From: an uncultured Flavobacteriaceae bacterium
GTDB lineage: Bacteria > Bacteroidota > Bacteroidia > Flavobacteriales > Flavobacteriaceae
DNA length: 21,594 nucleotides
Assembly: GCA_947311815.1 (NCBI GenBank)
Contig: CAMZMA010000129.1
Span: 1 to 21,594 of the forward strand
Direction of reading: 5' to 3'
Positions within the stretch are counted from its first letter, which is position 1, and every line of letters starts with the position of its first letter. A program made the translations under genes and the position numbers. The notes under the pieces were generated by a model. The model was not told the DNA's origin and made no database searches. It saw nothing but the letters and a program-made list of their open reading frames with translations. Of the stretch, positions 1 to 8,387 are shown one piece after another.

Positions 1-65
1 CGCTTTATAATTAGACAATAAATATACGCATTTTAAAATTTAAAGACATCTCTAAATTGTTAAAA
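1..65. other. window edge, no gene seen
   Basis: A very AT-rich stretch downstream of the minus-strand dsbD stop codon. I see no reading frame, no stable hairpin and no repeat here. Any neighbouring gene lies outside the window. Confidence 0.5.
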
Positions 66-2018
66 TTATTTTTTATTGAATTTCGAAATTCCATCAACCA
101 GCCAATTGTAGTAGGTATCTACATCTGGTGTGTAACCAACTGGTGTGTTTAAATCTTCTTCTTGATGATTCATTAACACATAAAAAGGTTGTGAATTGGT
201 TTTATAACGGATGGTTTGTAATTCGCTCCATTTTTGACCAATATAACGTAGTTTTTTACCTGGTTTTAGTTTAGAATCAACTTCTTCTCCTTTTGGCAAA
301 GATCTTTTATCATCTACATATAATGAAATGACAACCACATCATTTTTAAGTTTTGCCAATACCTTGTCTTTTACCCAAACATTTTGTTCCATTTTACGGC
401 AATTTACACAAGCTTTTCCAGTGAAATCGATAAAAACAGGTTTGTTTACTTTTTTAGCATATGCCAACCCTTTATCATAATCATTAAAAGAAAGAATGTC
501 ATACGGAGCCATTAAATGTGCTCCTTCTGGCAATTCAGAATGTGCTGTTGTTCCGCCGCTTCCTAGTTTGGTATATCCAACTCCGTACGGCGATTCACTA
601 TAATGTTGTGGCGGCGGAAATGCACTGATTAAGTTTAAAGGCGCTCCCCAAAGACCAGGAATCATATAAATAGTAAATGACATGACTACGAGTCCTAAAC
701 TTAATCTTCCTACAGAAATATGCGTTAAAGGCGAATCGTGTGGTAATTGTATTTTTCCGAAAAGATAGAATGCTAATGCACCAAAAATGGCTATCCAAAT
801 GGCTAGAAACACTTCTCTTTCTAAAAGGTGTAAGTCTAATACTAAATCGGCATTTGACAAGAATTTAAACGCCAAGGCTAATTCTAAAAATCCTAAGACT
901 ACTTTTACGGTATTTAACCATCCGCCAGATTTTGGTAGCGAATTCATCCACCCAGGAAAAGCAGCAAATAATGTAAACGGTAATGCAATGGCTAATGAAA
1001 AACCAAACATACTTATGATGGGCGCAATACCTCCTTGACTTGCAGCTGCTACTAATGCTGTACCAACAATTGGCCCTGTACAAGAAAACGATACAATTGC
1101 CAAAGCTAACGCCATAAAAAAGATACCAATAATACCGCCTTTATCTGCTTTCGCATCTACTTTTGTACCCCAAGAACTTGGTAATACTATTTCGAAAGCA
1201 CCTAAAAAAGACACCGCAAAAACAACTAATAATACAAAGAAAATAACATTGAACCATACATTTGTAGCCAATGCATTTAGTGCATCAGCTCCAAAAATTT
1301 TAGTAACTACTACCCCTAATAATACATATAAAACAATGATTGACACTCCAAAAATAATTGCATTTCTTATTCCGATAGCTCTATTTTTACTTTGCTTGGT
1401 AAAGAAACTTACCGTCATAGGAATCATTGGAAACACACACGGTGTTAATAATGCTGCAAAACCTGCAAAAAAACTTAAAATAAACAATGTCCAAAGGCTT
1501 TTATTGCTTGAATTTGATGTGTTTTTTGTAGTTGATGAGACTTCGGTTGTTTTGCCTTTGATGATGGTGTTTTCTTTTAATATAAACGTAAAATCTTCAT
1601 CATAAGGAATACATGCTTCTTTACAAACTTGCCCGTAAAAATTCAAACCTACACTTGTAATATCTTTGTTTTTTAACTTGATACGTTGCGTTAAAGTTGC
1701 GTTGTGTTTAAAAAAAGTTTCTTCTTTTTCCCAAACATCGCTATATTCTTTATGTGTTTCACTTTCTTTGGCTTTACCAACCAACTCAAAACCTGCATTC
1801 TCTTCGGTAGGAGTAATTTCAATAGGCAATGATGCTCCGTCAGGATTGTATTGAGAGTACAAATGCCATTGATCTTGTATTTTTACTTTGATAATTAAAT
1901 TATATTCTGTATCAGAAATTTTCTCTACAGAAGTAGCAAAAGCAAGAGGATTTTTTTCTGTTTGAGCAAATGTATTTATTCCTAAAAACAGAAAGAGTAT
2001 TGCGAATGTTTTTTTCAT
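66..2018 (-). CDS. dsbD: DsbD-type thiol:disulfide interchange protein
   Basis: Inner-membrane protein that passes electrons from cytoplasmic thioredoxin to periplasmic thiol-redox partners. The 650 residues show the full three-part DsbD order. Residues 1-19 are a signal peptide ending in FAQ. An N-terminal periplasmic domain follows, with the pair C132/C136 (VCKEAC). A multi-helix membrane domain spans about 175-460 and holds C194 (TPCVFPM) and C313 (SCTGP), the pair expected to take electrons across the membrane. A C-terminal thioredoxin-like domain (about 505-650) has the C537-V-N-C540 active site. All six redox cysteines are therefore present, and the length is normal for the Bacteroidota form. 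The ATG start directly precedes a good signal peptide. It is separated from tilS by 228 bp and probably has its own promoter, although I found no clean TAnnTTTG element upstream. Confidence 0.95.
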   Translation of the reverse strand: MKKTFAILFLFLGINTFAQTEKNPLAFATSVEKISDTEYNLIIKVKIQDQWHLYSQYNPDGASLPIEITPTEENAGFELVGKAKESETHKEYSDVWEKEETFFKHNATLTQRIKLKNKDITSVGLNFYGQVCKEACIPYDEDFTFILKENTIIKGKTTEVSSTTKNTSNSSNKSLWTLFILSFFAGFAALLTPCVFPMIPMTVSFFTKQSKNRAIGIRNAIIFGVSIIVLYVLLGVVVTKIFGADALNALATNVWFNVIFFVLLVVFAVSFLGAFEIVLPSSWGTKVDAKADKGGIIGIFFMALALAIVSFSCTGPIVGTALVAAASQGGIAPIISMFGFSLAIALPFTLFAAFPGWMNSLPKSGGWLNTVKVVLGFLELALAFKFLSNADLVLDLHLLEREVFLAIWIAIFGALAFYLFGKIQLPHDSPLTHISVGRLSLGLVVMSFTIYMIPGLWGAPLNLISAFPPPQHYSESPYGVGYTKLGSGGTTAHSELPEGAHLMAPYDILSFNDYDKGLAYAKKVNKPVFIDFTGKACVNCRKMEQNVWVKDKVLAKLKNDVVVISLYVDDKRSLPKGEEVDSKLKPGKKLRYIGQKWSELQTIRYKTNSQPFYVLMNHQEEDLNTPVGYTPDVDTYYNWLVDGISKFNKK

Positions 2019-2246
2019 TTTATTTTATATTGAGATTGTTTTTTATGGTTATAACGATTAATTCTATAATTACCCTTACTTTATTAATAGATTTCTATAA
2101 ATTAATTTTATGAAATTCTAAATAGCTCCTATTTGTTTTATTAAAATCTGTGTTCGACATAATAAAAACGAACACAATAACCTCGTTATCAGAATGATTA
2201 TAATTTATTATAAATTTATTTTTTAAATTACTTTAAATAATTACTG
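2019..2246. other. intergenic region between tilS stop and dsbD start
   Basis: A 228-bp AT-rich region that should carry the dsbD promoter and the end of the tilS transcript (both genes are on the minus strand). No good match to TAnnTTTG was found on the minus strand. The only clear structure is the 8-bp inverted repeat at 2149-2176, listed separately. Confidence 0.5.
2149..2176. repeat. 8-bp perfect inverted repeat (hairpin or operator)
   Basis: Arms TGTGTTCG (2149-2156) and CGAACACA (2169-2176) are perfectly complementary around a 12-nt AT-rich loop. On the minus strand it lies about 70 nt past the tilS stop and is followed by a T-rich stretch, so it could end the tilS transcript. It is also about 130 nt upstream of the dsbD start and could be an operator. 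The sequence does not decide between the two. Confidence 0.4.
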
Positions 2247-3593
2247 CTAAATCAATATTACTGCTATTTTTCTAGTAGTTGTATTTTTTACAAAACATCT
2301 ATTATCTTGTCTTTTTCCTATAATCCATAATATTTCATTTTGAGCAGAACAAAGCAACCACGTATTTTCTTTTTCTAAGAGCGATAATTTTTCGTCTTTA
2401 AAATACTTACTCACTTTTTTCTTCCCTTTCATTCCCGTTGGGTAAAAGTAGTCGCCTTTTTGCCATTTTCTTAACAGAAGCGGAAATTTTAACAAATCTT
2501 TATCAAGGTATATTGTGTTTTGATCTTTTTCACCTGTTTTTGATACGTTTTTAAGTTCTAAATGAATCGGTTTCGTAATTTTTGTATCGTTTTTATTGAT
2601 AAAAAACCTCTCGACTGCGCTCGAGGAGACACTTTTTTTGAGGTTAGACAGCAATAAAAAATCTCTATCTTTTAACAATCTGTGGGTTTTAGAAAACACT
2701 TGCTTGCCTGATTGTGCAGTTACTAAATTAGCAACATCATTCCATTCTGTAAAATGATACTCTTTTAATAAGTGATATAAATACGCCTTCGGATTGGAGA
2801 GTTTTTGCACTTTTTTGATATCAATTTTAATAAAATCTCTTGTTTCCTCGAGCGCAGTCGAGAGGTTATCGTTTACGTAAATACTAGTAGAAACTTCTTT
2901 AATTTTATCATCAATTATTTGCTGACTTTCTTGTAGATGCTCTAACGTTTTAGAAAAAGAAGTTACTAAATTCGGATTAATTTCTTTTAAAACGGGCACA
3001 ATTTGATGCCTTATTTTATTTCGAACATATTTTGTTGATGCGTTACTTTGGTCTTCTCTCCAAGTAATTGCATGTGCTTTTGCGTAGTTTACAATTTCAT
3101 CCCTAGAAAAAATAAGCAACGGACGAACGGTGTTTTTATTGACCGCAGGAATACCTGTAAAACCCTCTAAACCTGAGCCTCTTGATAAATTAATCAAAAA
3201 AGTTTCTAAATTATCATCGGCATGATGGGCGGTTAATACATAACTAAATTGATGTTTCTCAATGAGTTCATCAAACCACGAATAGCGTAAATTTCTAGCG
3301 GTAACCTGAATGGATTGTTTTGTTTCTTTGGCAATTTTATCGGTTTCAAATGATGTTGTAAACGTCTTAATTTTCAGCTTTTTTCCCAGTTTTTTTACAA
3401 AATCTTCATCAATATCGCTTTCTGTATCGCGTAATTTAAAATTGCAATGTGCTAAAGAAATATCAAAATGTAATTGGTGTAACAAATGAGTAAGCACCAC
3501 ACTATCTACGCCGCCAGAAATAGCGATGAGCAGTTTTTTATCCTTTAAAAAAGGAAATTGTTGCCGAATGTGTTCTTGTAGTTTTTGTTGCAT
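2247..3593 (-). CDS. tilS: tRNA(Ile)-lysidine synthase
   Basis: Cytoplasmic ATP-dependent enzyme that converts the wobble cytidine of the AUA-reading tRNA-Ile into lysidine, and is normally essential. The N-terminal PP-loop ATPase shows SGGVDS at residues 26-31 and HHADDNLET at 123-131. A middle helical region follows. The TilS C-terminal domain lies at about 370-440 (LRKWQKGDYFYPTGM, then a KKVSKYFKD segment). I chose the ATG at 3593 (448 residues). The longer frame back to 3680 would add 29 non-conserved residues and overlap the upstream hydrolase gene, and a TAnnTTTG element sits at 3602-3609 just before this ATG. Unusual: residues 243-250 (NLSTALEE) and 323-330 (SSSAVERF) are encoded by two oppositely oriented copies of a 23-nt palindromic repeat. 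Both fall outside the catalytic motifs, and the frame is intact. Confidence 0.93.
   Translation of the reverse strand: MQQKLQEHIRQQFPFLKDKKLLIAISGGVDSVVLTHLLHQLHFDISLAHCNFKLRDTESDIDEDFVKKLGKKLKIKTFTTSFETDKIAKETKQSIQVTARNLRYSWFDELIEKHQFSYVLTAHHADDNLETFLINLSRGSGLEGFTGIPAVNKNTVRPLLIFSRDEIVNYAKAHAITWREDQSNASTKYVRNKIRHQIVPVLKEINPNLVTSFSKTLEHLQESQQIIDDKIKEVSTSIYVNDNLSTALEETRDFIKIDIKKVQKLSNPKAYLYHLLKEYHFTEWNDVANLVTAQSGKQVFSKTHRLLKDRDFLLLSNLKKSVSSSAVERFFINKNDTKITKPIHLELKNVSKTGEKDQNTIYLDKDLLKFPLLLRKWQKGDYFYPTGMKGKKKVSKYFKDEKLSLLEKENTWLLCSAQNEILWIIGKRQDNRCFVKNTTTRKIAVILI
2605..2627 (-). repeat. REP-like palindromic repeat, copy 1, inside tilS
   Basis: A 23-nt unit with core CTCGACTGCGCTCGAG on the plus strand (5-bp stem CTCGA/TCGAG, loop CTGCGC). 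Its exact reverse complement occurs at 2845-2867. Read on the minus strand in the tilS frame it encodes SSSAVERF (TilS residues 323-330). It is more GC-rich than the surrounding AT-rich tilS sequence, which suggests insertion. Confidence 0.85.
2845..2867 (+). repeat. REP-like palindromic repeat, copy 2, inside tilS
   Basis: Exact reverse complement over 23 nt of the unit at 2605-2627, so the two copies face each other across 217 bp of tilS. The core on the plus strand is CTCGAGCGCAGTCGAGAGG. Because it is inverted relative to copy 1, the minus-strand tilS frame reads a different peptide, NLSTALEE (residues 243-250). Neither orientation introduces a stop codon. Confidence 0.85.
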
Positions 3594-3601
3594 ATTCGCA
3601 T

Positions 3602-3609
3602 CAAAAATA
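3602..3609 (-). promoter_or_regulatory. candidate -7 promoter element for tilS
   Basis: TATTTTTG on the minus strand matches the Bacteroidota TAnnTTTG element. It ends 8 nt before the chosen tilS ATG (3593), so the 5' leader would be extremely short. No TTG at -33 was found at normal spacing. Chance matches are common in AT-rich DNA, so this is only a candidate. Confidence 0.35.
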
Positions 3610-3625
3610 CATCTTTTGTTTGATT

Positions 3626-4450
3626 TTACTGTTGCGTTTTTAACCAAGTAACAATATCTGCCATCATTTCTTCTTTGCACAAATCATTATGCAACTCATG
3701 GTAACCGCCATTGTACAATTTTAACGTAGCTTTTGAGGTGTTATTGGCAAAACCTTGTGTTCCTTTATAATCGATAATTTTATCGCCCGTTCCGTGTAAA
3801 AGCAACATCGGAATTTCTAATTTTTGGGCATTTTGTATCGCCCACTCGCCAGTATCTATAAACGTTATAGAATAATTTGGGCTAATTTTACTGTGCACCA
3901 AAGGATCATCAATATATTTTTGAACTTCCGTTTTATCGCGAGAAATATCATTAGGATTTAACTCATTCCCCATGGTAATTGACGGTGCTATTTTTTGTAA
4001 CAACTTTCCTACGGATAATTTAATTGCTGGTGGTTGAAAAGCCAATCGTAAAAACGGACTCGTAGCAATAACACCTTTTAAATTTGTCTTTTTTCTAAGC
4101 ACATAATTAATTACGGTATTACCACCCATTGAATGCCCGTATAAAAAAATAGGTTTGTTAGGAAACAGTTTTTTTGCTTTATTAATTACCTTTTCTACAC
4201 TTTCTAAAACGGCATCAAAATTAGGATTGTGTCCTTTTTTACCCGATGTTTTTCCGTGTCCGAACATATCAAAAGTAACCACCGAAAAATTATTTTCTAG
4301 TAATTTTGGCACTACAAAATGTGCGTAACGTGTTGAGTGTTCTCCCATTCCGTGAACCAGTACAATAACGGCTTCTGTTTTTACAGCTTCCCAATATTGA
4401 CCAAAAAAATCGGTTTTGTAAAAATTAAATGTAAAAGTAGTATGTTTCAT
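3626..4450 (-). CDS. alpha/beta hydrolase, monoacylglycerol lipase / lysophospholipase type
   Basis: Probable serine hydrolase of the Hydrolase_4 (serine aminopeptidase S33-like) family, the group that contains monoglyceride lipases and lysophospholipases. The 274 residues show the oxyanion segment HGMGEHS (33-39), the nucleophile elbow GHSMGG with S107, an acidic residue at D223 in TGDKIID, and H251 in GYHELHND, which together form a complete catalytic triad. There is no signal peptide, so it should be cytoplasmic. The start codon overlaps the stop of the upstream 78-residue gene (TAATG), implying translational coupling. tilS follows 32 nt downstream. The exact substrate, a fatty-acid or lysolipid ester by family analogy, cannot be read from the sequence. 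Confidence 0.88.
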   Translation of the reverse strand: MKHTTFTFNFYKTDFFGQYWEAVKTEAVIVLVHGMGEHSTRYAHFVVPKLLENNFSVVTFDMFGHGKTSGKKGHNPNFDAVLESVEKVINKAKKLFPNKPIFLYGHSMGGNTVINYVLRKKTNLKGVIATSPFLRLAFQPPAIKLSVGKLLQKIAPSITMGNELNPNDISRDKTEVQKYIDDPLVHSKISPNYSITFIDTGEWAIQNAQKLEIPMLLLHGTGDKIIDYKGTQGFANNTSKATLKLYNGGYHELHNDLCKEEMMADIVTWLKTQQ

Positions 4451-4686
4451 TATTGATTTTTTTTAAGCCAAATTCTAATTTCTTTTCGTAGCGTTTGTTC
4501 TGGTTTGGGTAAGGGAATTGTTTTACCAAACTGCTTACTTCTATTAAATTTAGAAAAGGTGATTTTTAACTGCTTCCAATCTTCTGGATACAACTCTAAA
4601 AATTTGTTGAAAAAAGCCTGTTCGGTTACTTTGTCTGTTAAATTGGTATAAACTGCTTTAAACTTTTGGTTTTGTTCTATAATCAT
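4450..4686 (-). CDS. small protein of unknown function (78 aa)
   Basis: I do not recognise this protein. It is small, basic and soluble, with no signal peptide, membrane segment or cysteines. The N-terminal half contains an aromatic-rich stretch (AFFNKFLELYPEDW) and the C-terminal half is rich in Lys, Arg and Pro and ends in IWLKKNQ. It is very likely a real gene: its stop overlaps the ATG of the downstream hydrolase by 1 nt (TAATG), it starts 13 nt after the GSCFA gene stop, and it lies on the same strand. The EDWKQLKITFSKF segment may suggest a nucleic-acid- or protein-binding role, but I have no positive evidence. Confidence 0.75.
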   Translation of the reverse strand: MIIEQNQKFKAVYTNLTDKVTEQAFFNKFLELYPEDWKQLKITFSKFNRSKQFGKTIPLPKPEQTLRKEIRIWLKKNQ

Positions 4687-4699
4687 TCTTAAATTGATG

Positions 4700-5647
4700 T
4701 TAGAAAGTGATAAAAGGATATTTTTCTTGTAATTTATCTACTTTTTCTTGAAGATTTTTTAAAAACTGTTGATGTTGTTCAGAGCTAGAATTAAAGGGCT
4801 TGTGCGCAAAACCACTTTGAATGTTTTTTACTGTTGTCATGGTGTTTTGAGCCTCGTCAGAAATCCAAACCTGTGTAAATTTTTTCCAAATATAATTGAT
4901 GGCTGTTTGGTTTGGGTGTAACATGTCTTCGGTATAAAAACGATAATCTCGCAATTCATCCATCATGATTTCATAAGCAGGAAAATAGGACGTATCAGGT
5001 TTGTTAGATACTTGATGAATTGCTGCAATTAAATGTGCTTTACTTTGCTGATTTTCTGTAAATCCGTCTTTTAAATGACGCACTGGCGATACCGTGAAAA
5101 TCACTTTTACACCTTTATTAACACTTTTTGCCAATGTAACAATTGCTTCTAAGCTTTCGGTAATATCATCAACTGATAAAATTTCTTTTAAAAATTTTTT
5201 TTGCGGAATTTTATGGCAATTGGCAACAATTTTATCTTCTTCAATAAATCGATATACCCAAGAAGTACCTAAGGTAATTACAATGTGTGTGGCATTGCGT
5301 AACAGCTTGTTTGTTTGGTGTATGGCGTTGTTTAGTGACTGGAGTAATTTGTTTTTATCTGTATTGCTAATTACAGAATGCGCCTCAAAACTATGCCATC
5401 GTTCATTGTTAAAAACAATGTCTTTTTCGGTGTATTTTTTTTGATTGAAGGCATTTAAAATCAAATTTTCTATAGCCTTCGGATGAAATAAAATTCCTAA
5501 CGGATTTACTTCGGATTGAAACTTATAAAACGCCAATTTATTGCCAATATTTTCAGAAAAACAAGAGCCAATTAACAAGATGTTAGATTGATAATCGATT
5601 TGATTATTGGGGTGTTTTGTTAAAGGTATTTGGGTTTGTAATTCCAT
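4700..5647 (-). CDS. GSCFA-domain protein (SGNH-hydrolase-like)
   Basis: A member of the GSCFA family, named after its N-terminal motif. Residues 27-31 read GSCFS and are followed by ENIG, where the Ser would correspond to the SGNH/GDSL nucleophile region. TLGTSWVYRF (125-134) and TVSPVRHLKDG (185-195) are conserved internal blocks. DMLHPN (241-246) gives the C-terminal D-x-x-H pair typical of SGNH hydrolases. No signal peptide is visible. The substrate of this family is not known to me; esterase or acyltransferase action on a glycan or lipid is an inference from the fold. It is probably the first gene of the run GSCFA, 78-aa protein, hydrolase, tilS, and lies just after the hairpin that follows alaS. 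Confidence 0.9.
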   Translation of the reverse strand: MELQTQIPLTKHPNNQIDYQSNILLIGSCFSENIGNKLAFYKFQSEVNPLGILFHPKAIENLILNAFNQKKYTEKDIVFNNERWHSFEAHSVISNTDKNKLLQSLNNAIHQTNKLLRNATHIVITLGTSWVYRFIEEDKIVANCHKIPQKKFLKEILSVDDITESLEAIVTLAKSVNKGVKVIFTVSPVRHLKDGFTENQQSKAHLIAAIHQVSNKPDTSYFPAYEIMMDELRDYRFYTEDMLHPNQTAINYIWKKFTQVWISDEAQNTMTTVKNIQSGFAHKPFNSSSEQHQQFLKNLQEKVDKLQEKYPFITF

Positions 5648-5659
5648 TTTATTTTAGTG

Positions 5660-5722
5660 AAAAGTTTAAAAGTAGAAAGTTCATAAAGTTACGCCTTTTA
5701 AACTTTCTACTTTTAAACTTTT
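5660..5722. repeat. 22-bp perfect inverted repeat between alaS and the GSCFA gene
   Basis: The left arm 5660-5681 (beginning AAAAGTTTAAAAGTAG) and right arm 5701-5722 (ending CTTTTAAACTTTT) are perfect reverse complements over 22 nt, around a 19-nt spacer. The region lies 8 nt past the alaS stop and 13 nt before the GSCFA start, and fills almost the whole gap. As RNA it would form a long, AU-rich hairpin. It could act as an alaS terminator or as an mRNA-processing or stabilising structure. It lacks the short GC-rich stem of a classical intrinsic terminator. Confidence 0.75.
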
Positions 5723-5729
5723 AAACATT

Positions 5730-8348
5730 TCAAACTAGATATGCTACAGCACGTTCTAAAGCCTTTGGTATTCCGCCAGGGTTTTTACCACCAGCAGTCG
5801 CAAAGAAATTTTGTCCGCCACCGCCACCGTGAATCAGTTTTCCTAGTTCTCTTACTACTTTACCCGCATCGTATCCTCGTTCATTTGCCAATTCTTTAGA
5901 AATATAACAGGTTAACATGGCTTTGTCTTTTTTTACAGAAGTTGCAAATAATAAAAACAAATTTTGGTATTCTTTTCCTAAGGCAAAAGCAAGATTTTTA
6001 ATACCATTTTGGTCTAAATCTATTTTGGTTGCTAAAAATTGTACGCCGTTTACTTCTTGTAATTGATTTCGTAATTCACCTATCAAATTACCTGCTTTTT
6101 CTTTTAACAATTGCTCTACTTGCTTTTTTAAAGCAGTATTTTCTGTTTGTAAATCTACAATAGCTTTTTCAGGATTGTTACTGTTTTTTAAGAGAGATTT
6201 CATCTTGTAATAACTACGGTTATTTTCTCTATAATACTCTTTTGCAGCATCCGAAGTAATCGCTTCAATACGTCTAATTCCAGAAGCAATTGCGGTTTCT
6301 GTTCTAATTTTAAAATGCCAAATTTCTGAGGTATTTTTTACATGAGTTCCGCCACATAATTCTTTTGATTCTCCAAATTGAATCATTCTAACATCGTCTC
6401 CATATTTTTCTCCAAACAAAGCCAAGGCACCTTTTTGTATGGCTTCATCCATCGGAATGTTTCTATATTCATGAAGTAGTAAAGCTTCTTTTATACGAGC
6501 ATTTACAAAATTTTCTACTTGGCGCAATTCGTCATTCGTCATTTTAGAGAAATGAGAAAAATCGAAACGCAAATATCTTGAATGTACCGAAGATCCTTTT
6601 TGTTCAACATGTGTGCCTAAAACCGCACGCAATCCTTGATGTAATAAATGTGTTGCAGAATGATTAGAAGCTGTTAAATCGCGTTGTTTTTTATCTACTA
6701 CTGCTTTAAAAGTAAGCGAAACATCTTTGGGTAAATTTTTTGTAAAATGAATGATGAGGTTGTTCTCTTTTTTGGTATCAACAATATAAATTACATTAGA
6801 ATTGGGCACTTCTAAATATCCTTTATCACCAACTTGTCCTCCGCCTTCTGGGTAAAAAGGTGTTTTGTCAAACACAATTTGATACATTTCCCCTTCTTTT
6901 TTAGAGGTCACTTTTCTGTAGCGTGTAATTTTTACATTCGCCTCTAAATAATCATATCCAATAAATTCTTTGCTAGCATCATCAGTAACAAGTATCCAAT
7001 CTTCTGTTGATGTTGCTGCGGCAGCACGAGAGCGTTCTTTTTGTTTTTTTAAGCAGGTTTCAAAAGCCGCTTCATCAAAAGACATTTCTTTTTCTGATAA
7101 AATTAAGGCAGTTAAATCCTTAGGAAATCCGTAGGTGTCGAATAATTCAAACGCTTTTTCGCCAGAAACTACGCTTCCTGTGTTTTCTGCTATTATTTTA
7201 TCTAACAATACCAAACCTTGATCTAAGGTTCTTAAAAAAGAACTTTCTTCTTCTTTAATTACATTAAAAATTAGTTGTTTTTGAGATTTTATTTCAGGAA
7301 AAACATCGCCTAAATTATTCACCAATGTAGTAACCAATTTATAAATAAAAGGATCTTTTTGATGTAAAAAGGTAAATCCGTAACGAACGGCTCTTCGTAA
7401 AATTCTTCTAATTACATAACCAGCACCTGTGTTACTTGGTAGTTGTCCGTCAGCAATAGAAAAAGCAACGGCACGTACATGATCTGCAATGACACGTATG
7501 GCAATATCTATTTTTTCGTCCTTTCCGTAATCTGTATGTGTGATGGTTTCAATTTCTCTAATAATTGGCGTAAAAACATCGGTATCATAGTTAGATTGTA
7601 CGCCTTGTAAAACCATACATAATCGTTCAAACCCCATACCTGTATCAATATGTTTTGCAGGTAAATCTTCTAAAGTTCCGTTGGCTTTTCGGTTGTATTG
7701 CATAAAAACCAAATTCCATATTTCTACTACCTGCGGATGATCTTTATTGACCAAAGATTTACCATCTATTTTTTCTTTTTCTTCGGATGAACGAATATCT
7801 ACATGAATTTCAGAACACGGGCCACACGGACCTTGTTCGCCCATTTCCCAAAAATTATCTTTTTTATTTCCTTTTAAAATACGGTCTTCAGGGATGAGTT
7901 CTTTCCAGTAATTGTAGGCTTCGGTATCTAAAGAAAGGTTGTCTTTATCGTCACTTCCTTCAAAAACGGTTACGTATAAAATGTCTTTATCAATTTTATA
8001 CACTTCTGTTAATAATTCCCATGCCCAAGCAATGGCTTCTTTTTTAAAATAATCGCCAAAAGACCAGTTTCCTAACATCTCGAATAAGGTATGATGATAG
8101 GTGTCATAACCCACTTCTTCTAAATCATTATGCTTGCCAGAAACACGCAAACATTTTTGTGTGTCTGTAACTCTTTTATTTTTTATTTCAGTATTTCCTA
8201 AGAAAAACTCTTTAAACGGTGCCATACCAGAATTTACAAACATTAATGTTGGGTCGTTCTTTAATACCATGGGGGCAGAAGGAACAATAGTATGTTGTTT
8301 AGATTTGAAAAAATCTAAAAAGGTGGCTCTTATTTCTTGAGATTTCAT
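5730..8348 (-). CDS. alaS: alanine--tRNA ligase
   Basis: Class II aminoacyl-tRNA synthetase that charges tRNA-Ala in the cytoplasm. The 872 residues match the normal family length and domain order. The catalytic domain (about 1-240) starts at SQEIRATFLDFF and includes GNWSFGDYF and the tRNA-binding region after it. The editing domain has the zinc ligands H563/H567 (NHSATH) and C665/H669 (CGGTH), and PEGGGQVGD at 500-508. A coiled-coil segment (about 715-750) leads to the C-terminal DHHA1 domain with the GGGGGQ run at 841-846. No residue expected for activity or proofreading is missing. The ATG at 8348 gives the expected N terminus. It is divergent from the M23 gene across a short AT-rich promoter region. 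Confidence 0.98.
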   Translation of the reverse strand: MKSQEIRATFLDFFKSKQHTIVPSAPMVLKNDPTLMFVNSGMAPFKEFFLGNTEIKNKRVTDTQKCLRVSGKHNDLEEVGYDTYHHTLFEMLGNWSFGDYFKKEAIAWAWELLTEVYKIDKDILYVTVFEGSDDKDNLSLDTEAYNYWKELIPEDRILKGNKKDNFWEMGEQGPCGPCSEIHVDIRSSEEKEKIDGKSLVNKDHPQVVEIWNLVFMQYNRKANGTLEDLPAKHIDTGMGFERLCMVLQGVQSNYDTDVFTPIIREIETITHTDYGKDEKIDIAIRVIADHVRAVAFSIADGQLPSNTGAGYVIRRILRRAVRYGFTFLHQKDPFIYKLVTTLVNNLGDVFPEIKSQKQLIFNVIKEEESSFLRTLDQGLVLLDKIIAENTGSVVSGEKAFELFDTYGFPKDLTALILSEKEMSFDEAAFETCLKKQKERSRAAAATSTEDWILVTDDASKEFIGYDYLEANVKITRYRKVTSKKEGEMYQIVFDKTPFYPEGGGQVGDKGYLEVPNSNVIYIVDTKKENNLIIHFTKNLPKDVSLTFKAVVDKKQRDLTASNHSATHLLHQGLRAVLGTHVEQKGSSVHSRYLRFDFSHFSKMTNDELRQVENFVNARIKEALLLHEYRNIPMDEAIQKGALALFGEKYGDDVRMIQFGESKELCGGTHVKNTSEIWHFKIRTETAIASGIRRIEAITSDAAKEYYRENNRSYYKMKSLLKNSNNPEKAIVDLQTENTALKKQVEQLLKEKAGNLIGELRNQLQEVNGVQFLATKIDLDQNGIKNLAFALGKEYQNLFLLFATSVKKDKAMLTCYISKELANERGYDAGKVVRELGKLIHGGGGGQNFFATAGGKNPGGIPKALERAVAYLV

Positions 8349-8387
8349 ATAATTTGGACTGAAAAATTGTTAAATTATCATTAAAAA

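Noticed and set aside
2605..2867. CRISPR-like or transposon-end repeats
   Set aside because: There are only two inverted copies, with no spacer series, transposase gene or target-site duplication visible.
3594..3680. Upstream start extending tilS by 29 residues
   Set aside because: The extension overlaps the end of the hydrolase gene, has no TilS similarity, and a better ATG sits right after a promoter-like element.
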